Part shown: positions 10,267 through 21,739 of the stretch, piece by piece
How positions within the stretch are numbered: position 1 is the stretch's first letter
Layout of the letters: the number at the start of each line of letters is the position of its first letter
Assembly: GCF_047663525.1 (NCBI RefSeq)
Contig: NC_092597.1
Span: forward strand, 17,320,501-17,384,500
Length of the DNA stretch: 64,000 nt
Origin: Anas platyrhynchos
Lineage: Eukaryota; Chordata; Aves; Anseriformes; Anatidae
Reading direction: 5' to 3'
Notes under the pieces: generated by a model
The model's input: only the letters and a program-made list of their open reading frames with translations
Told to the model about the DNA's origin: nothing
The model's database searches: none
Translations under genes and position numbers: made by a program

Positions 10267-10899
10267 GCAGCGACTGGGAAATCCCATCCGTGGAGCTTTC
10301 CTTCCCTTCCCTTCCCCCTTAAAATCTTCTATTCCAGCTCCTGTTCTCCAGAGTGGGAGCCTGAAGGCTGCTGTGGGGACCGCCAGTTCCTAACCACTGT
10401 GCCCAGGCTTGGTGGCTTGTGCCTCGAAGGGTCCCCAGGACCAGCAGGGGGTTGTGTGTGCTCCACGGAGGCTTGACAAGTAACCAGGGGCTCAAAGGAG
10501 CCTTGAGAGCAGGGAAAAGAGGCAGGGAGCAGGCAGGCTGGGTTTGGTGATGGAGGATGCTTGGGGTTGCAGGTGGGTTGGGGGCATGAGGGGGATGGAC
10601 CTGTATGGGGTAGAGAGAGGGACAAAAAGTGGTGGTGGGTGTTGGGTGCAGGCAGGCAGAAGTCAGCAGCTCCTCTGGCCACTTCCCAGGGCTCGGTTGT
10701 GCAGGGGTCACTTTAGAGAGGGCGTTGGACAAGGCTTCACCTGGCTGAGCTTTCGGGGCTTTATCCCCAGCCCTACAAAGCCCCCGTGGTGCTGGGCACC
10801 TGCGTGTCCCCTCCAGGCACGGTGCCACAGCCCCCGTGCTGGGTGTTGTAGGTCCCTGTAAGCACCTTCCAACAAAAAGGGGATTAGCTATAGCTTGTT

Positions 10900-11050
10900 A
10901 GAGGCCTCGCAGGGAGGGAGAATAAGGCTCTTTGCTCTGAAATGTTCTCTTCCCCGGGATTACAAGATAATGCATATGAAACGACATTAGCTCAGCCAGG
11001 TTTATGGATTATTTGAAAATCAAATTCTTTTAATCTCATCCACCATCTGG
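10900..11050. promoter_or_regulatory. AT-rich pocket, candidate conserved non-coding element
   Basis: Contains TAATGCATATGAAAC (POU/octamer-like), GGTTTATGGATTATTTG and TTTTAATCTCATC in an otherwise GC-rich setting. Regulatory role is inferred only. Confidence 0.25.
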
Positions 11051-11499
11051 CAGCGCCGTGGCAGCCAGCTTGCTGCTGCTTCCACCCTGGCTGTGTCACA
11101 GCGAGGGGACACCAGCGGCCCTGGCCACCTCTGAGCATCCTGGCGCCGGGGCCAGCCCTTGTCCTGATCCCTTTCTGATGGCATGGAGGTGACAAATCCC
11201 AGCAGCCACCTCCGAGGATGCTGGTGTTCCTCTGTGCCGTGGGTCCCTGGGGAGAGGGGACGAGGTTGGTGACACCCCTGACATCCAGGGGGCAGCCAGC
11301 CCCTGCTGCAGTTTTCGGAGGCGAAGGCAGCCAGGCTGCAGAGCAGCTCAGCTCTCGTGTTTTTGTCATGAGCTGCTTTGCCCTCTTCGCTGAGCCTCAG
11401 CAGGACCCATCCATCTTCTCCCCTCTCCTCTGGAACGCTTCTGCACCTACTACCAAGGAGCTTGCTAATCTCAGTACCCATTTAACACGAATAAAAAGC

Positions 11500-11650
11500 C
11501 TTCTGGGACAGTAGGTCACGGTTATGCAATTTAGCTCGAGTCGAGAAAGGGCCTTTATAGCTATGAATATATGAATACTTAAAGCACACATATATATAAC
11601 ATCAGTTAACAGCGGGACACGGAAGCATAACATATACACAGCGCCGGGCT
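11500..11650. other. AT-rich intergenic pocket
   Basis: Holds TTATGCAATTTAGC, TATAGCTATGAATATATGA and ACATATATATAACATC. No coding potential; composition contrasts with the GC-rich flanks. Confidence 0.3.
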
Positions 11651-11904
11651 GACGCTTTGCTCCTTGGCTCCCTCCAGCAGGCTGGGGCTGCTCTGCCTGC
11701 CAGCTCCAGCTCCTCGGGGCTGGGGTCGCGATTTCGTGGTGCTGTCGGCTCAGAGAGTGGCCGTGGAGGACACGGGGATTGTGCTGCAGCCACCCCAAGG
11801 TGGGCATGGGGTGTGAGAGGGGAGGTTGTGAGCCCTGTGCCCGCAGGTGAGGGCTGGCAGCAGCGGTTTGCTGCTGGGGTTTGTGTGCCCTGAGGACAGC
11901 CGCC

Positions 11905-12205
11905 TTCAATAAAAAGGGAAAAGCAAACAGTAATAAGAAAAAAAAACAGGGTTTTGAAGAAAAGAAAGCATCTTTTCTGTAGGTAACTAATTACACAATC
12001 AAAGCATTGTCTGTGTCATTAGGATTCCTTGTTTTTTCGGTGTATTGTGGTTTTAATTAAACAAAGCCTTAGATTGTTTCTTTTTTTTTTTTTATCCTCC
12101 TTTGTAACAAAATCTTTTTTTTTTTTTTTTTTTATTAGTGCCAAAGAATAAATTAATTATGTAATTAGTGACTATTACTTTGTCATTCCTAGGAGGATTA
12201 TTTCC
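11905..12205. promoter_or_regulatory. AT-rich homeodomain-motif cluster, candidate enhancer
   Basis: Four TAATTA cores occur within about 200 bp (ACTAATTACAC, TTTAATTAAAC, AAATTAATTATG, GTAATTAGTG). Two poly(T) runs (12081-12093 and 12115-12133) separate them. A later TTTGTCATTCCTAGG stretch closes the pocket. Clusters of this kind are common in vertebrate developmental enhancers; activity is inferred. Confidence 0.35.
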
Positions 12206-14060
12206 AGCGTGTGTGTGTGTGTGTAGTGGCTGGGGAGTGGTGATGAGAAGATGTTTGGCACCAAGACTCCCTGGAAGCTAACGAGAGGAGCGTGGAAAGA
12301 CTCTGCCAGGCTGGCTGGGGGAGCCCCCCAAGCCCTGATGGCACCCCCTTGCTTATCCACACTCCTGTGAGTAATGGCGGTTTGGTTTGGTGCAGAAATC
12401 CCTCTAGAAGACATCCTCAGGCTCTCCAGAGAGGGAGCAGTGCCTTGTTCCAGGTGTCCCTGCTGGTGACGTTCAGCGGGCACCACTACATCTGTCACTG
12501 TATGGGACAGGGGTTGGCACGGCTCCCTGTCCCCTATCATCTGTAGGGCACCCAGCAGGTTCCAGACAGGAAAAAAAGGAATTTAGCGTGCAGCGAGTGA
12601 CGGGGCCTTAACAGATCTGCACTTATGATCTGGGGAAAAAAGAATGGGAATTACAGGCTTATGGGGGATTAGCAAGCATGAGTGCCCCTTTCTGCGTGTA
12701 CAGCTCCCTTTTAAATCCGTTGTGCCACTACCCCGATGGAGATTGACACCACTGCAGCAGCGATATCAGCGTGTTGCTGCTGATTAGGAGACCCAGCAGC
12801 CCTGAGGGGCTCTCCTGGTGGCCTCCTGCCCTGTTTGCAGCTCGGGGTTCAGCTGTGAAACCACCCTAATTTCAGGCAGCACCGACCCCCAGTGGGACAG
12901 ACACCCCAGGAGCTCTGCCCCCCTCCTGGAGGGTTTTCATCGCCTCCTGAAGTGCTTAAATTGAGGCTTGAAGCGTTCCAGCTGCCCTCTCCTGGGGAGT
13001 TGAAAGCAGCAGAAGGGAAAGGGATGCTGGAGGATCCTCAGGTGGCCCTGCAGCGAGCTGTAGTGCTGGAGAGAGAGCTGGGGCTGCTCGGATGGCTCCT
13101 GGATATATCTGCAGGTGGCCTTCAGCTGTGCCCCAAACCGTGTGCTTCTGGTCCCAGCTAGGGCAGGAAAAGCTCCTGGTACAGGCGGTGTCTGAACCAG
13201 GACAAATGGACGAGACACATTCCCAGCCCTGGGCACAGCCAGCTCCTTCCATGGGGTCCCCTCCGTGCCACCTCATTTTCACCTGGGGGCTGATTTGGGC
13301 CAGAAAACCTAGCTTCTCCCACCAGCCTGGTGCTCGGATCCCAGCGCATGCTGGAGACCCTACAAAAACAACTCCATGAGCACCGACGTGGCCCTACAGG
13401 CCCTGCCTTCACTCGTGGGCAGGATTCCCCCTGGGAACAGTACCTGGGGAAATCGGGTTTGCCATGGGTGTTGGCCTGCTGATGCAAAAACCCTCCTTAG
13501 GTGAAGGAGAGAAGCAGAGCAGAGAGCTAGACGGGCTGGTGAGAGCAAGCTCCAGGTGCTGAGAGCCCAGCTGCCGTGATTAATGGCACTTCTCAGCAGA
13601 AGGTGCTCGAAACTGATGTTTTCTGGAGAAAAGAGAGTGAGATCTCTGCAATAAACTAGGGAGACGTTTTATTTTTTTTTTAAATTTTTAAAGGTGTTTC
13701 AGCTGATGCAAGCAGTTGCACCTTCCCAGGTGTCTCTCCCTGCTTGAAACCCTTAAAAGAAGAAAAACTGGTGAGAAAAATTGCTGTTTGGGTCAAGAGA
13801 CAGCCAGACTGGGGCATCGTGCAAGTGGGGCAGCACCACCCCTGCTCCCCGTGTGCCCTCCGAGCTTCCCCCAGCCTCTGGGATGAGAAAAGCTCAGATA
13901 TTCCCCCATCACCGCCCTGACCCGAGGGGGGCAGCCTGGAAATCAGGCAGGACACGCGTCCCTGGGTGCTTTGAGATGACCCAAAAAGCAAACCTGGTAC
14001 CGCAACAGAGAGCTCTCCCAGCAGGCAGTGTTTCAAGGGTTGAACCGGAGCTGGGCTGTA
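12206..14060. other. Intergenic, no gene seen
   Basis: GC-rich sequence with overlapping chance ORFs on both strands. A reverse CTCF-like match (GCCCTCTCCTGG) lies at 12984-12995. Nothing else is supportable. Confidence 0.55.
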
Positions 14061-14067
14061 ACGATGT

Positions 14068-14089
14068 AAAAAAAAAAAAAAAAAAAAAA
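14068..14089 (+). repeat. Poly(A) tract
   Basis: 22 consecutive A. No retrocopy body or target-site duplication is recognisable next to it. Confidence 0.9.
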
Positions 14090-14389
14090 TATTAAGGCAG
14101 GCTTTTGATGCTCCAGCTAGATCTTAAAAGGGTTTCACGTTTCCTAGAGCAGAAGCACCAGAGTGCTCTGCATCTGTTTACTATGCAGAAGGGTCAGGAA
14201 CGGCTCTTCTCCCTCCAGGGTCCCCGCAGCTTCGCTAGCAGAATTAAAAGGCACACGCAGAGCTCCAGCAACGGGTGAGGAAGGGAGGAGAGGGGAGGAA
14301 GAGAAGAGAAGAGCCTTCTGTTTCATCCCACCTGCTCCGTGATGGGGACTTGCCCCGGAGAGTCGCAGGAAAATCCTGTGTAAATGGAA

Positions 14390-14700
14390 CATAAATGTTT
14401 TATGAATTCAGCCCTGGTGGAGTAAATTAAAGGGTCATTAATGGCCTCATTAAAGAGCTTTGCACTTTGTTCTGAATTATGAAAGCTATCGTGCAACGTT
14501 AAAACTAAATGGAGTTTTGGTCGGGGTTTTTAAACTCTTTAACTAGTTCTCTCTCCCCCTCTGCCTCTCTCTATTCTTCTCTCGCCTTCATTTTTTCCTT
14601 GTGATGAGAGATGTCTTTCGAGGGAGCCGCCTGTAGTGCTACAAACTCCATTTCAATTATAAATCTCCTTACGCTCCGCTAATTGCCCAGGATTTTTCTC
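14390..14700. promoter_or_regulatory. AT-rich pocket, candidate conserved non-coding element
   Basis: Contains GAATTCAGCCC, AATTAAAGGGTCATTA (14425-14440), GGCCTCATTAAAG, CTGAATTATGAAAG and TCAATTATAAATC. The 16-mer recurs at 29147-29162 in another such pocket. The half-site GGGTCA resembles nuclear-receptor sites. Function is inferred. Confidence 0.3.
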
Positions 14701-17070
14701 GAGAGCTGCCTGAGGTTAACGCTGATGAAGAAAGAGCCCTCTTGTCTCGAGCTGGGGCCTCCCTCCTGCCTCTGGCGAGGCGTCAAGCTGGGAATCACCT
14801 CCAGTGGCACCCGAAGGGGATGTGGTGGGGGACAACAGCGGATTTTGCTCTGACTTTTCCTTGGTTTGCAGCCGGCTGGGGAGAAGCCCCAGGCAGCACC
14901 CACCCCAGGGCAGTGCTGGAGCCCAGCTCCTCCATCCTGCTCCTCTCCATCTAACAGCGCTCACCCCTGACACCCAGTAAGGACACGTTTTGTGTGATTT
15001 TAGGTGTTGGTGTGGCTGGGTGTTAGCAGACAGAGGGTTTTGGATGGGGCAGAGGTGCAATGCCCTGGCCAGCCCAGCCAAGGGGACTGGGTGATGGGGG
15101 CCAGACCCTGCCTTTACACCAGGGTAAGGGAAGAGCACACGGGGCAGCCTCACCAAGCAGATAAAATCCCCATCCCAGAGCTGCCATCAGCAGCTGGTGG
15201 TGGTGGGCGCAGCACCACGGCACAGCCAGCCCTCCCCTCCCCTCCCCAGGCTCCCCCCAAGGCTCGTTTCTTTGACTTATCGACTTCCCTCGCCCTCTGC
15301 GAATTCTTCACGCAGCTACACAACAAATTAAACCCCTTATTAACTAATTAAGCTATTTATCCAACCAGGCAGGAAAGAGAGGAGAGGTTGTTATTATTTC
15401 TATTTTTACATACCTGCCAGAGGCGCACGTGCCCGAGCCACGCGTGGCGGACGGGTCCAGCTGCAGGGTCCCCGCTGCTGCCCAGTGCCTTTACCAACAA
15501 AACCCTTTGGAGAGAAAACGTGATAATTTTTTATTTTTTTTTTTCTGCTTAATTTTCACACCTGGGAGCTATTTGAGTGTCTTGAAGGGCCTCATTGACT
15601 TTTGGGGCTCCAGCAGTGGGTTTGCTGCGTGGAAATTTGTGGGGTGCTCTTGAGGAGCATCCCTGGTGGCTCCGGCATCCTTGCAGCCCCCGTGTCCCCA
15701 AAAGTGCCATCTGTCCCCTGCAGGGACCCCTCCGCAGCCCGGTGTCACCGTCCCCAGGGTGTAAGGGTTGGATGGAGCTCGGGGAAGAGATTCTTGCAGG
15801 GTCGGGCCCCGGGAAGGTTTGGGGTGAGCACTGCGATGGGAGCGCCTGCAGAGTGTGCTGTGGCTTCAGGGATGCTGCGAGAGCCGGGCATGGGATTTTA
15901 GGGGTTTGCCGTGAAAAATCCCTGCTGGTGGCACGGCAGAGGGATGCTGGGGAGCCGGAGCTGGTCTGCACGGGGGGAGGATGTGAAAGTGGAGGGGGCT
16001 TGAAGGGGGATGGCTGCAGGAGCAGCCGAAGAGCCCCAGAACTGCTTTGCTCTGCTGCTCGCAGGGAGGTGACCGATAGGGACCGAGGGAAGGGGTGGGT
16101 GTGGGTGGGGAGGGAATTTAGGAAATGATTTCATCCTAGGGTCGATTTCCTCGGGGAAAGGGGAGGCAGGACGGCACCAAAACACCCCCCAGGCAGCTGT
16201 GGCTGCGGCTGGCTGGTGAAGGGATGGAGCTGGAGAAGCCTTTGGCCATGCAAAGCCCCAGCAGGAACACGCGGGGCAGGGCACGGCCAGCCCACACCTG
16301 AAAAAGAAATCTTTCCCCTCGGATACACGGCCACACGCTTATTCCTCTAACAGCTAACTGAGTCAGCAGGAGCAAACCTAGCTCAACTGGTGTCTCAATC
16401 CGAGCAAATAGGGAAAGGCTGCCAAACCTGAGAATAAAACCCGCAGTGATCTCAGACATCTCCCTCCTGTATGGTACAAGGGAGCAGAGCAGCGTTCAGC
16501 CAAGGCGCTGGTGCGGGGGGATCAGAGCATCCCAGGGACAGCCCCGAGCTGTGCCACGGGCAGTGAGCAAAGCTGGGTGAGCAAATCGTGCCAGCTGTGA
16601 TGGGCACTGCCAGACGGGGGCATGGAGGTGGCTTCGGAGCTGCCCTGGGGACAGGCAGGGGGTGGCACTCCTGGCTCCGTGCCGATAGCGTCCAGGCAGA
16701 AGCTGGAGGAAAAATATGGGGTTGTCCCGCATCAGGATGCTCCTCCTGTGTACCTGTGTGATTCCTGGAGCTGGAACTCCACCTGGGGTTCCCTGGCTGC
16801 TCCCACCCAGCTGCTGGTGCCCACAAACCGAGCCTGGTGTCCCCAAACCAAGCCTGGTGCCCATCCAGCCCCAGGTAGTGCTGAGCCCCTGCCGGCTTCC
16901 CAGTGTCAGCAGCCAGGCAAGAGGGATTAAACGGAGTGAGGACAGGCAGCGTGCCTGACTGTTTTCCTAGAAGAAGGCATTCAGCAAGCTCAGCTGAGCT
17001 ATAAATACCCCGTAACCTCCACTACGTGCTGGGGAGCGGGCAGGGGGGGCTTTTCTCCCTGTAAACAGAC
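14701..17070. other. Intergenic, no gene seen
   Basis: Mostly GC-rich DNA. An AT pocket at about 15270-15420 holds AAATTAAACCCCTTATTAAC and TAATTAAGCTATTTATCC. A 20-bp imperfect tandem (GAGCCTGGTGTCCCCAAAC, then AAGCCTGGTG) lies near 16829-16860. The long ORFs are unsupported. Confidence 0.5.
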
Positions 17071-17079
17071 GCGGAGCAA

Positions 17080-17170
17080 AGAGAGCCGCGGGGAACAAAA
17101 GCTACCCAAGGACTGGAGGCGAGCGCCGCGGCTCGCTTCGGCTCCAAGGCGTTGCAGCATTTCTCGGGCA
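17080..17170. other. Small CpG-rich patch
   Basis: Roughly ten CpG in 90 bp (ACGCGGAGC, GCCGCGGGG, GGCGAGCGCCGCGGCTCGC) in an intergenic position. It could be a regulatory CpG cluster; no exon is recognisable. Confidence 0.35.
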
Positions 17171-18400
17171 GCCTGTGGCCACGGCCAGATGCTTCGGGAG
17201 CCTGTCTGGAACCCAGGCTTCGGACTTTGTGTTCCCAGATGCTGGGGGCTGAGGCATTGCAGTTGATCCTCCTTGTTTTCTAAAGGCTTAACAAAGCAAG
17301 TTAAGCAACCTGAGAACAAAACAAAACCGTTCGAGTCAGGATGGAATGAAGTTTTTGGGTTTTTTTTTTTTGAGCTGCAAAGTTTTCAGCTTTGCATGGG
17401 GCTGAGGGTTGGATCCCACCAAGGTGGCTGAGGGCACTGTTCAGGGAGCAAGGGGGACACAGGTCCCTCTCCTTTAGATGTGCTTTGCTCAGGAAAAGCC
17501 TAAAAGTGTTCCCCATGCTCTTTTTTTTTTTTTTTGCCATACAAACCCCAGAACAGCAAAAGGGAGGGGACAGAAGCATTGTTCCCCGGCTGCGTTAGGA
17601 ACAGTTTGGTCTCGTTACAGCCTGCTCTCACCTGCTACTAATTTTCCTCTGGTTGCGAGGGCCCGGGATTGTTTGTTTGTTTGTTTGGCTGAGCGGAGAG
17701 GGAAGAAGAGCTGCTGGATGTCACTCGGTGCGGGGAAATGACGGCGAGCTGGCGGGGGCACGCGGGGTAACGGGTGCTGGTGGGGACAGGGAGGGAGCTG
17801 CAGCACCGAGACCCTGCCTGGGGTTTTACTGATGCACAGGAGGCTGGAGGGGCTGCAAGGGGGTGCAATGGGGCAGTGGGTGTCCCCAGTGCCTCTGGTT
17901 TTGTGCTGGGGGTGAGCTCTGAAACCAGCTCCTGAGCTGGCCCTGCCTGGTGGCTCAGGGCTGGGTGTCTGTCTCGCCAGGAGCTGCAGGACGGACAGAC
18001 ACCCGAGTGTGAGGCTTGCAGTCCTGAGGCAGCAGCAAGATGCCAAAATGCTGCTCCCATCCCATCACCGGGACACAGGGGCTGCTGATTTATGGGGCTG
18101 TGATGGGGAAATGGGAAAGCACAGGTGCACGGGGAAATCCTGTTGAGCGCTGGGGCTGGGAATGCCCGACACCAAATCTCCATCCTCTGAGCCCATTTGT
18201 TCCCCTCCATCACCCTCCTTCCTGCCCCTGCACCCCATGGGGCCCTGCCGAGGTGTGCTGGAGCTGCAGGGTGCAGGGGCTGCACGTCCCCAGCTGGGGA
18301 TGGAGGTGGCTGTGGGGCTGTGCCCAAGGAGCTGCGGGGCTGCGGGACGTCTCCGCGCCTCTCCTGCTGGCCCTGCGAGCGCAGCACATGGGAGCTGTCT
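17171..18400. other. Intergenic, no gene seen
   Basis: Contains T runs at about 17361-17372 and 17521-17535 and a (GTTT)4 run near 17670-17685. GC-rich DNA with no recognisable gene. Confidence 0.5.
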
Positions 18401-18860
18401 CGCGTTATTGTGACAAGCAATTATGGTGATGTGAGCTGCTAAAAAAAATGACTTTATTAGGCAAAAATGGCCTGTAAACATCCCGGAACAAGCAGGGCTG
18501 TTTAAACAGCTCCAGATTTTGCGGGAAGGTGGCTGCTCTCCTCCTGCTCCTGCGCCGCGCCCCGGCGGCGATGTGGCACCGCGGTGGCACAGGGCACAGG
18601 GCTGGCACAGCACTGCCCGAGCCTCCTCCTGGATGAGTGTTAATAAACCCACAGCGCCGGGGCTGCCTTAGCGCTGCCTCTAATTGGAGCCATAAAGTTA
18701 AACTCGGCCACTTAGGGTTCTGCTGGGAGCTGGGGCTTCCATTTGCAGGCTCCCCCGCGCAGAGGAAGGGCGCTGCGCTGGCTAATAGGTGTTAAATCGG
18801 AGCATCACTTTTTAATAAGCCTCTTAATGGCATGACGCGGCTCCTTGGCAGCTTTGGGAT
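18400..18860. promoter_or_regulatory. Mixed AT pockets, candidate non-coding elements
   Basis: Holds AGCAATTATGGTGATGTGAG, GACTTTATTAGGC, CCTCTAATTGGAGCC and TTTAATAAGCCTCTTAATGG. The last two carry homeodomain-type cores. Inferred from composition only. Confidence 0.22.
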
Positions 18861-19743
18861 GCCTCCATTATGAAACCCCTGTGCCAGGGGGAGCCAGGGA
18901 AGGTGGAAGCGGTGCCAGGGCTGCCATCTCCACGGGATAATGCAGGGGCGATGAGCAGAGCCCAGGGGCGCACCCGGGTCCTGCGTTTTCTTCTTTGGGA
19001 CCATCCTCTTCACCATCAGGACCATCCTCTTCGTCACGGTGCTGCTGAGGTGCCTTGCCTAGGGTGAAGGTCCTCGCTGCCCCTCGTCCTGCGTGCATCA
19101 CCACCACCAGATTCCAGATCTCACCTTCGTCACCCCCTGGGGTGCCCCCTAAAAGTGCTGGCTGACTGCATCCAGGGCCATATTCCTCCCTCACTTCAAA
19201 AGCTGCATAATTAATGGATAATAATAATAAAAAAAAATATCCAAACCCTTCATTCTCCCCATTCCAAAGGGGCTCCTCTCCCCCCGCTGCCCCGCGTGGC
19301 TGCTGACCCCGAGGGGACAGCATGGACGGGACCAGGAGCTGCCCTGCAGAACCCAGCTAACTGGAACCAGGAGGGGAGCCTCCGGGCGGCTTCCACGTGG
19401 GTACTGCTTACAGAAAGGGCTGGGCTCCCAAGAAACAGGCACTATTTTTATCTAATCCCTCTGCTTTAATAACAGGGAGTTGGAGGGGGCTCGTTATTAG
19501 TAATTCAGAGGAGGGCGGATAAGAGTCCCCGATGATTTCTGCAGTCACGTGCTGCCCCGCTGCCGCTCCTGCCTTGGCTTCTCCCACCAGGAGGGGTGGG
19601 AGGGGGGTGCTCGACACATCCTGATGGTGCTGTGCTCGCCCAGAGCATGGGATGTGCTTCGCACGTGTCCTCCGGGCACACTGAGGTTTTGCTACAGGCA
19701 CCCACAAGTAGGAAGCACTTGTTCAAAGTCAGGTCCCTACAAT
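18861..19743. other. Intergenic, no gene seen
   Basis: Includes a tandem duplication of GGACCATCCTCTTC about 21 bp apart near 19000-19035 and an AT-rich spot (TTAATGGATAATAATAATAA) near 19211. No gene is supportable. Confidence 0.5.
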
Positions 19744-19744
19744 G

Positions 19745-20020
19745 CTGGGGATGGGATGGGATGGGATGGGGTGGGGTGGGGTGGGGTGGGATGGGACAGG
19801 TTGGGATTGATAGGATGGAATGGGATAGGTTGGGATGGATGGGGTGGGGTGGGGTGGGATGGGATGGATGGGATGGGACAGGTTGGGATTGATAGGATGG
19901 GATGGGATAGGTTGGGATGGATGGGATGGGATAGGGTGGGATGGGGTGGGATGGGGTGGGATGGGATGAGATGAGATAGGATCAGATTAGATGGAATCAG
20001 ATGGGATGTGATGGGACAGG
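19745..20020 (+). repeat. (GGGAT)n / (GGGGT)n pentanucleotide minisatellite
   Basis: About 270 bp of GGGAT and GGGGT units with variants. It has a higher-order pattern: the block starting GGGACAGGTTGGGATTGATA occurs at 19793 and 19875, a period of 82 bp with one difference over about 50 bp. G-runs spaced by two or fewer bases make it strongly G-quadruplex-prone on the plus strand. The units keep several frames open, producing spurious ORFs. Confidence 0.92.
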
Positions 20021-20109
20021 ACTTTCTGTATTCAGTACTGATGGGCGGGGGGGATTTGTCACTTCCAGACCAGGCAAATTTGAGGCCAAAGCTGTGGAAG
20101 GGAATGGAT

Positions 20110-20440
20110 GCAATTTTTGTCAGTTCCATCCGCGCCGGCGAATGCAGATCATGAATTACACACCCGCCAGATGACAGGCTGACATTTTAGCTCCAAACAT
20201 TCTCCTATAATTAGAGAATCTAATGCAATACAGGGAATGGCTCCATTTTACACACACATTATCGTAATGCCTTTAAATAAGATAATTGATTATGCCTCTG
20301 CATAAGAAAGTAAAATATTCGGTGTAATTAAAACCGACATTCAGATTTTGGCATGCTGACAGGTGAGGCCATGTGTCATTTTATAAATCCTTAAAGTGAT
20401 ATTCACACCCACATTTGAGTTCTTGAAGTTTGGGGAGAAG
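20110..20440. promoter_or_regulatory. AT-rich pocket with 6-bp inverted repeat, candidate conserved element
   Basis: About 300 bp of low-CpG sequence with CATGAATTACAC, GATAATTGATTATGCC, GTGTAATTAAAACCG and the inverted repeat ATTAGA-GAA-TCTAAT at 20210-20224. No repeat family is recognisable. Its even complexity is what one expects of constrained non-coding DNA, but conservation cannot be tested here. Confidence 0.35.
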
Positions 20441-20507
20441 AAGAAAAGAAACCCTCGCTGCCGAGTTGTTTTTTCATCCTGAGTTCAAATGTGTTTTGAA
20501 GAGGGAT

Positions 20508-20545
20508 TTCTTTCTTTTTCTTTTTCTTTTTCTTTTTTTTTTTCA
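20508..20545 (+). repeat. (CTTTTT)n pyrimidine tract
   Basis: Imperfect CTTTTT units ending in a T run. Simple sequence only. Confidence 0.85.
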
Positions 20546-21547
20546 TTCCTTCTGCTCTCATTTGTCTTCATTTCAGCCTCATACCTCCAGCTGACACAAA
20601 CCTGTGCTCACACCGCCGGGAGCAGGGCTGTTGGTGGATGCTGTCCGAGCAGGGAACCTGGCCAGCAGCAGAGCCCTGCGAGCAGTCCCTGCACAGCACC
20701 GCTGAGCTGCAGGCGGTGTCTGCTCCGTCTTCGATGCCCAAACCACTGCCTGGTGCTGAGGGGCTCAGCCTGGAACAGAGACCTGCCTGTAGGACCTGAC
20801 AAAGGGTTTTGCCAGGAGCCCTGAGACCCTTGGGGTGGTCAAGGAGCCTGCCCCGATGTGATGGATGGAGGCGTGGGGCAGCCCAGGATGGGGCGTTCCC
20901 GGGAATCCAATTTTTGTGTCTGGAGGTGCCAAAAATGCTCAGGACCCTCTAAGAAACCTGCTGCCTGGGGCTCCAGCAGCTGCTGATGGTTTATGGCACT
21001 GATCCCCACTGCTGTGGGCTCACGCCTCCTGTGGTCACCGGGCTGGTGATGGGGTGTGAGGTTTCGGGGGATTTTTTGGGTCTTGAGAAATTCTCTGAGT
21101 CTGCGCAGATGTTGACCTGCTGCTTCAATTTTTGCTGACTGCTGCACCTGGGAACTTTGCAAACAGAGGCCTGGACACTTGCAGCATACCCAAACCATCC
21201 CAGGGCGTCTCTGGTGAGAGCTGGGCAGAGTCCAGGCAAAGAATGTCTGCGCCCTGTGCTCTGCATCCATCCCTGTCCCATCTAAGGGGGATAAAAAGGA
21301 GCTGACAAAAAGGAGCACCAAGGCTGTGAGCACTGAACCTGCCTCCAGTCAGTGATGGGGACTTGGTGCAACCCGCTCAGGTGGCACCAGGCAGCACGCT
21401 GCTTCTTTCCAGCCAAGCAGACCTGCTAAAGGCTGTCCTCTGCAGCCAGCCTCACCTGCCAGGGACCTCAGGGACCTCCCCCCCGGACTCTCAGTGACAG
21501 CCTTTCCTATCGTACCCACCACCCCAGCTGCCTCTCCATCCCCTTCC
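20546..21547. other. Intergenic, no gene seen
   Basis: GC-rich sequence with chance ORFs only. Confidence 0.5.
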
Positions 21548-21608
21548 ATAACCCCATCCCCATCCCTAACCACATCCCCATCCCTAACCCCATCCCCATC
21601 CCCTTCCA
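21548..21608 (+). repeat. CCCATC / CCCTAAC short minisatellite
   Basis: About 60 bp of CCCATCCCCATCCCTAAC-like units. It is too irregular and short to call telomeric. Confidence 0.75.
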
Positions 21609-21739
21609 GCCCCCCTGGTGCCCCGAAATCCAGGCTGACCATCTGGGCAGGGCTCAGGAGGAGGAGGAGGAGGGGCAGGCAGCTCTGTCTGCTCCGCTCG
21701 CATTAGCAGACGGCTCTGGCTTTCTCCCCCTCTCTCTAG

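Noticed and set aside
14040-14090. Poly(A) tract as the tail of a processed pseudogene
   Set aside because: No coding homology upstream and no visible target-site duplication.
19596-20129. ORFs reading as WDGMG or SHPIP repeats
   Set aside because: They are translations of the GGGAT minisatellite, not a repeat protein.
21548-21608. CCCTAAC words as an interstitial telomere repeat
   Set aside because: Only two copies, embedded in an irregular CCCATC minisatellite, with no TTAGGG/CCCTAA periodicity.
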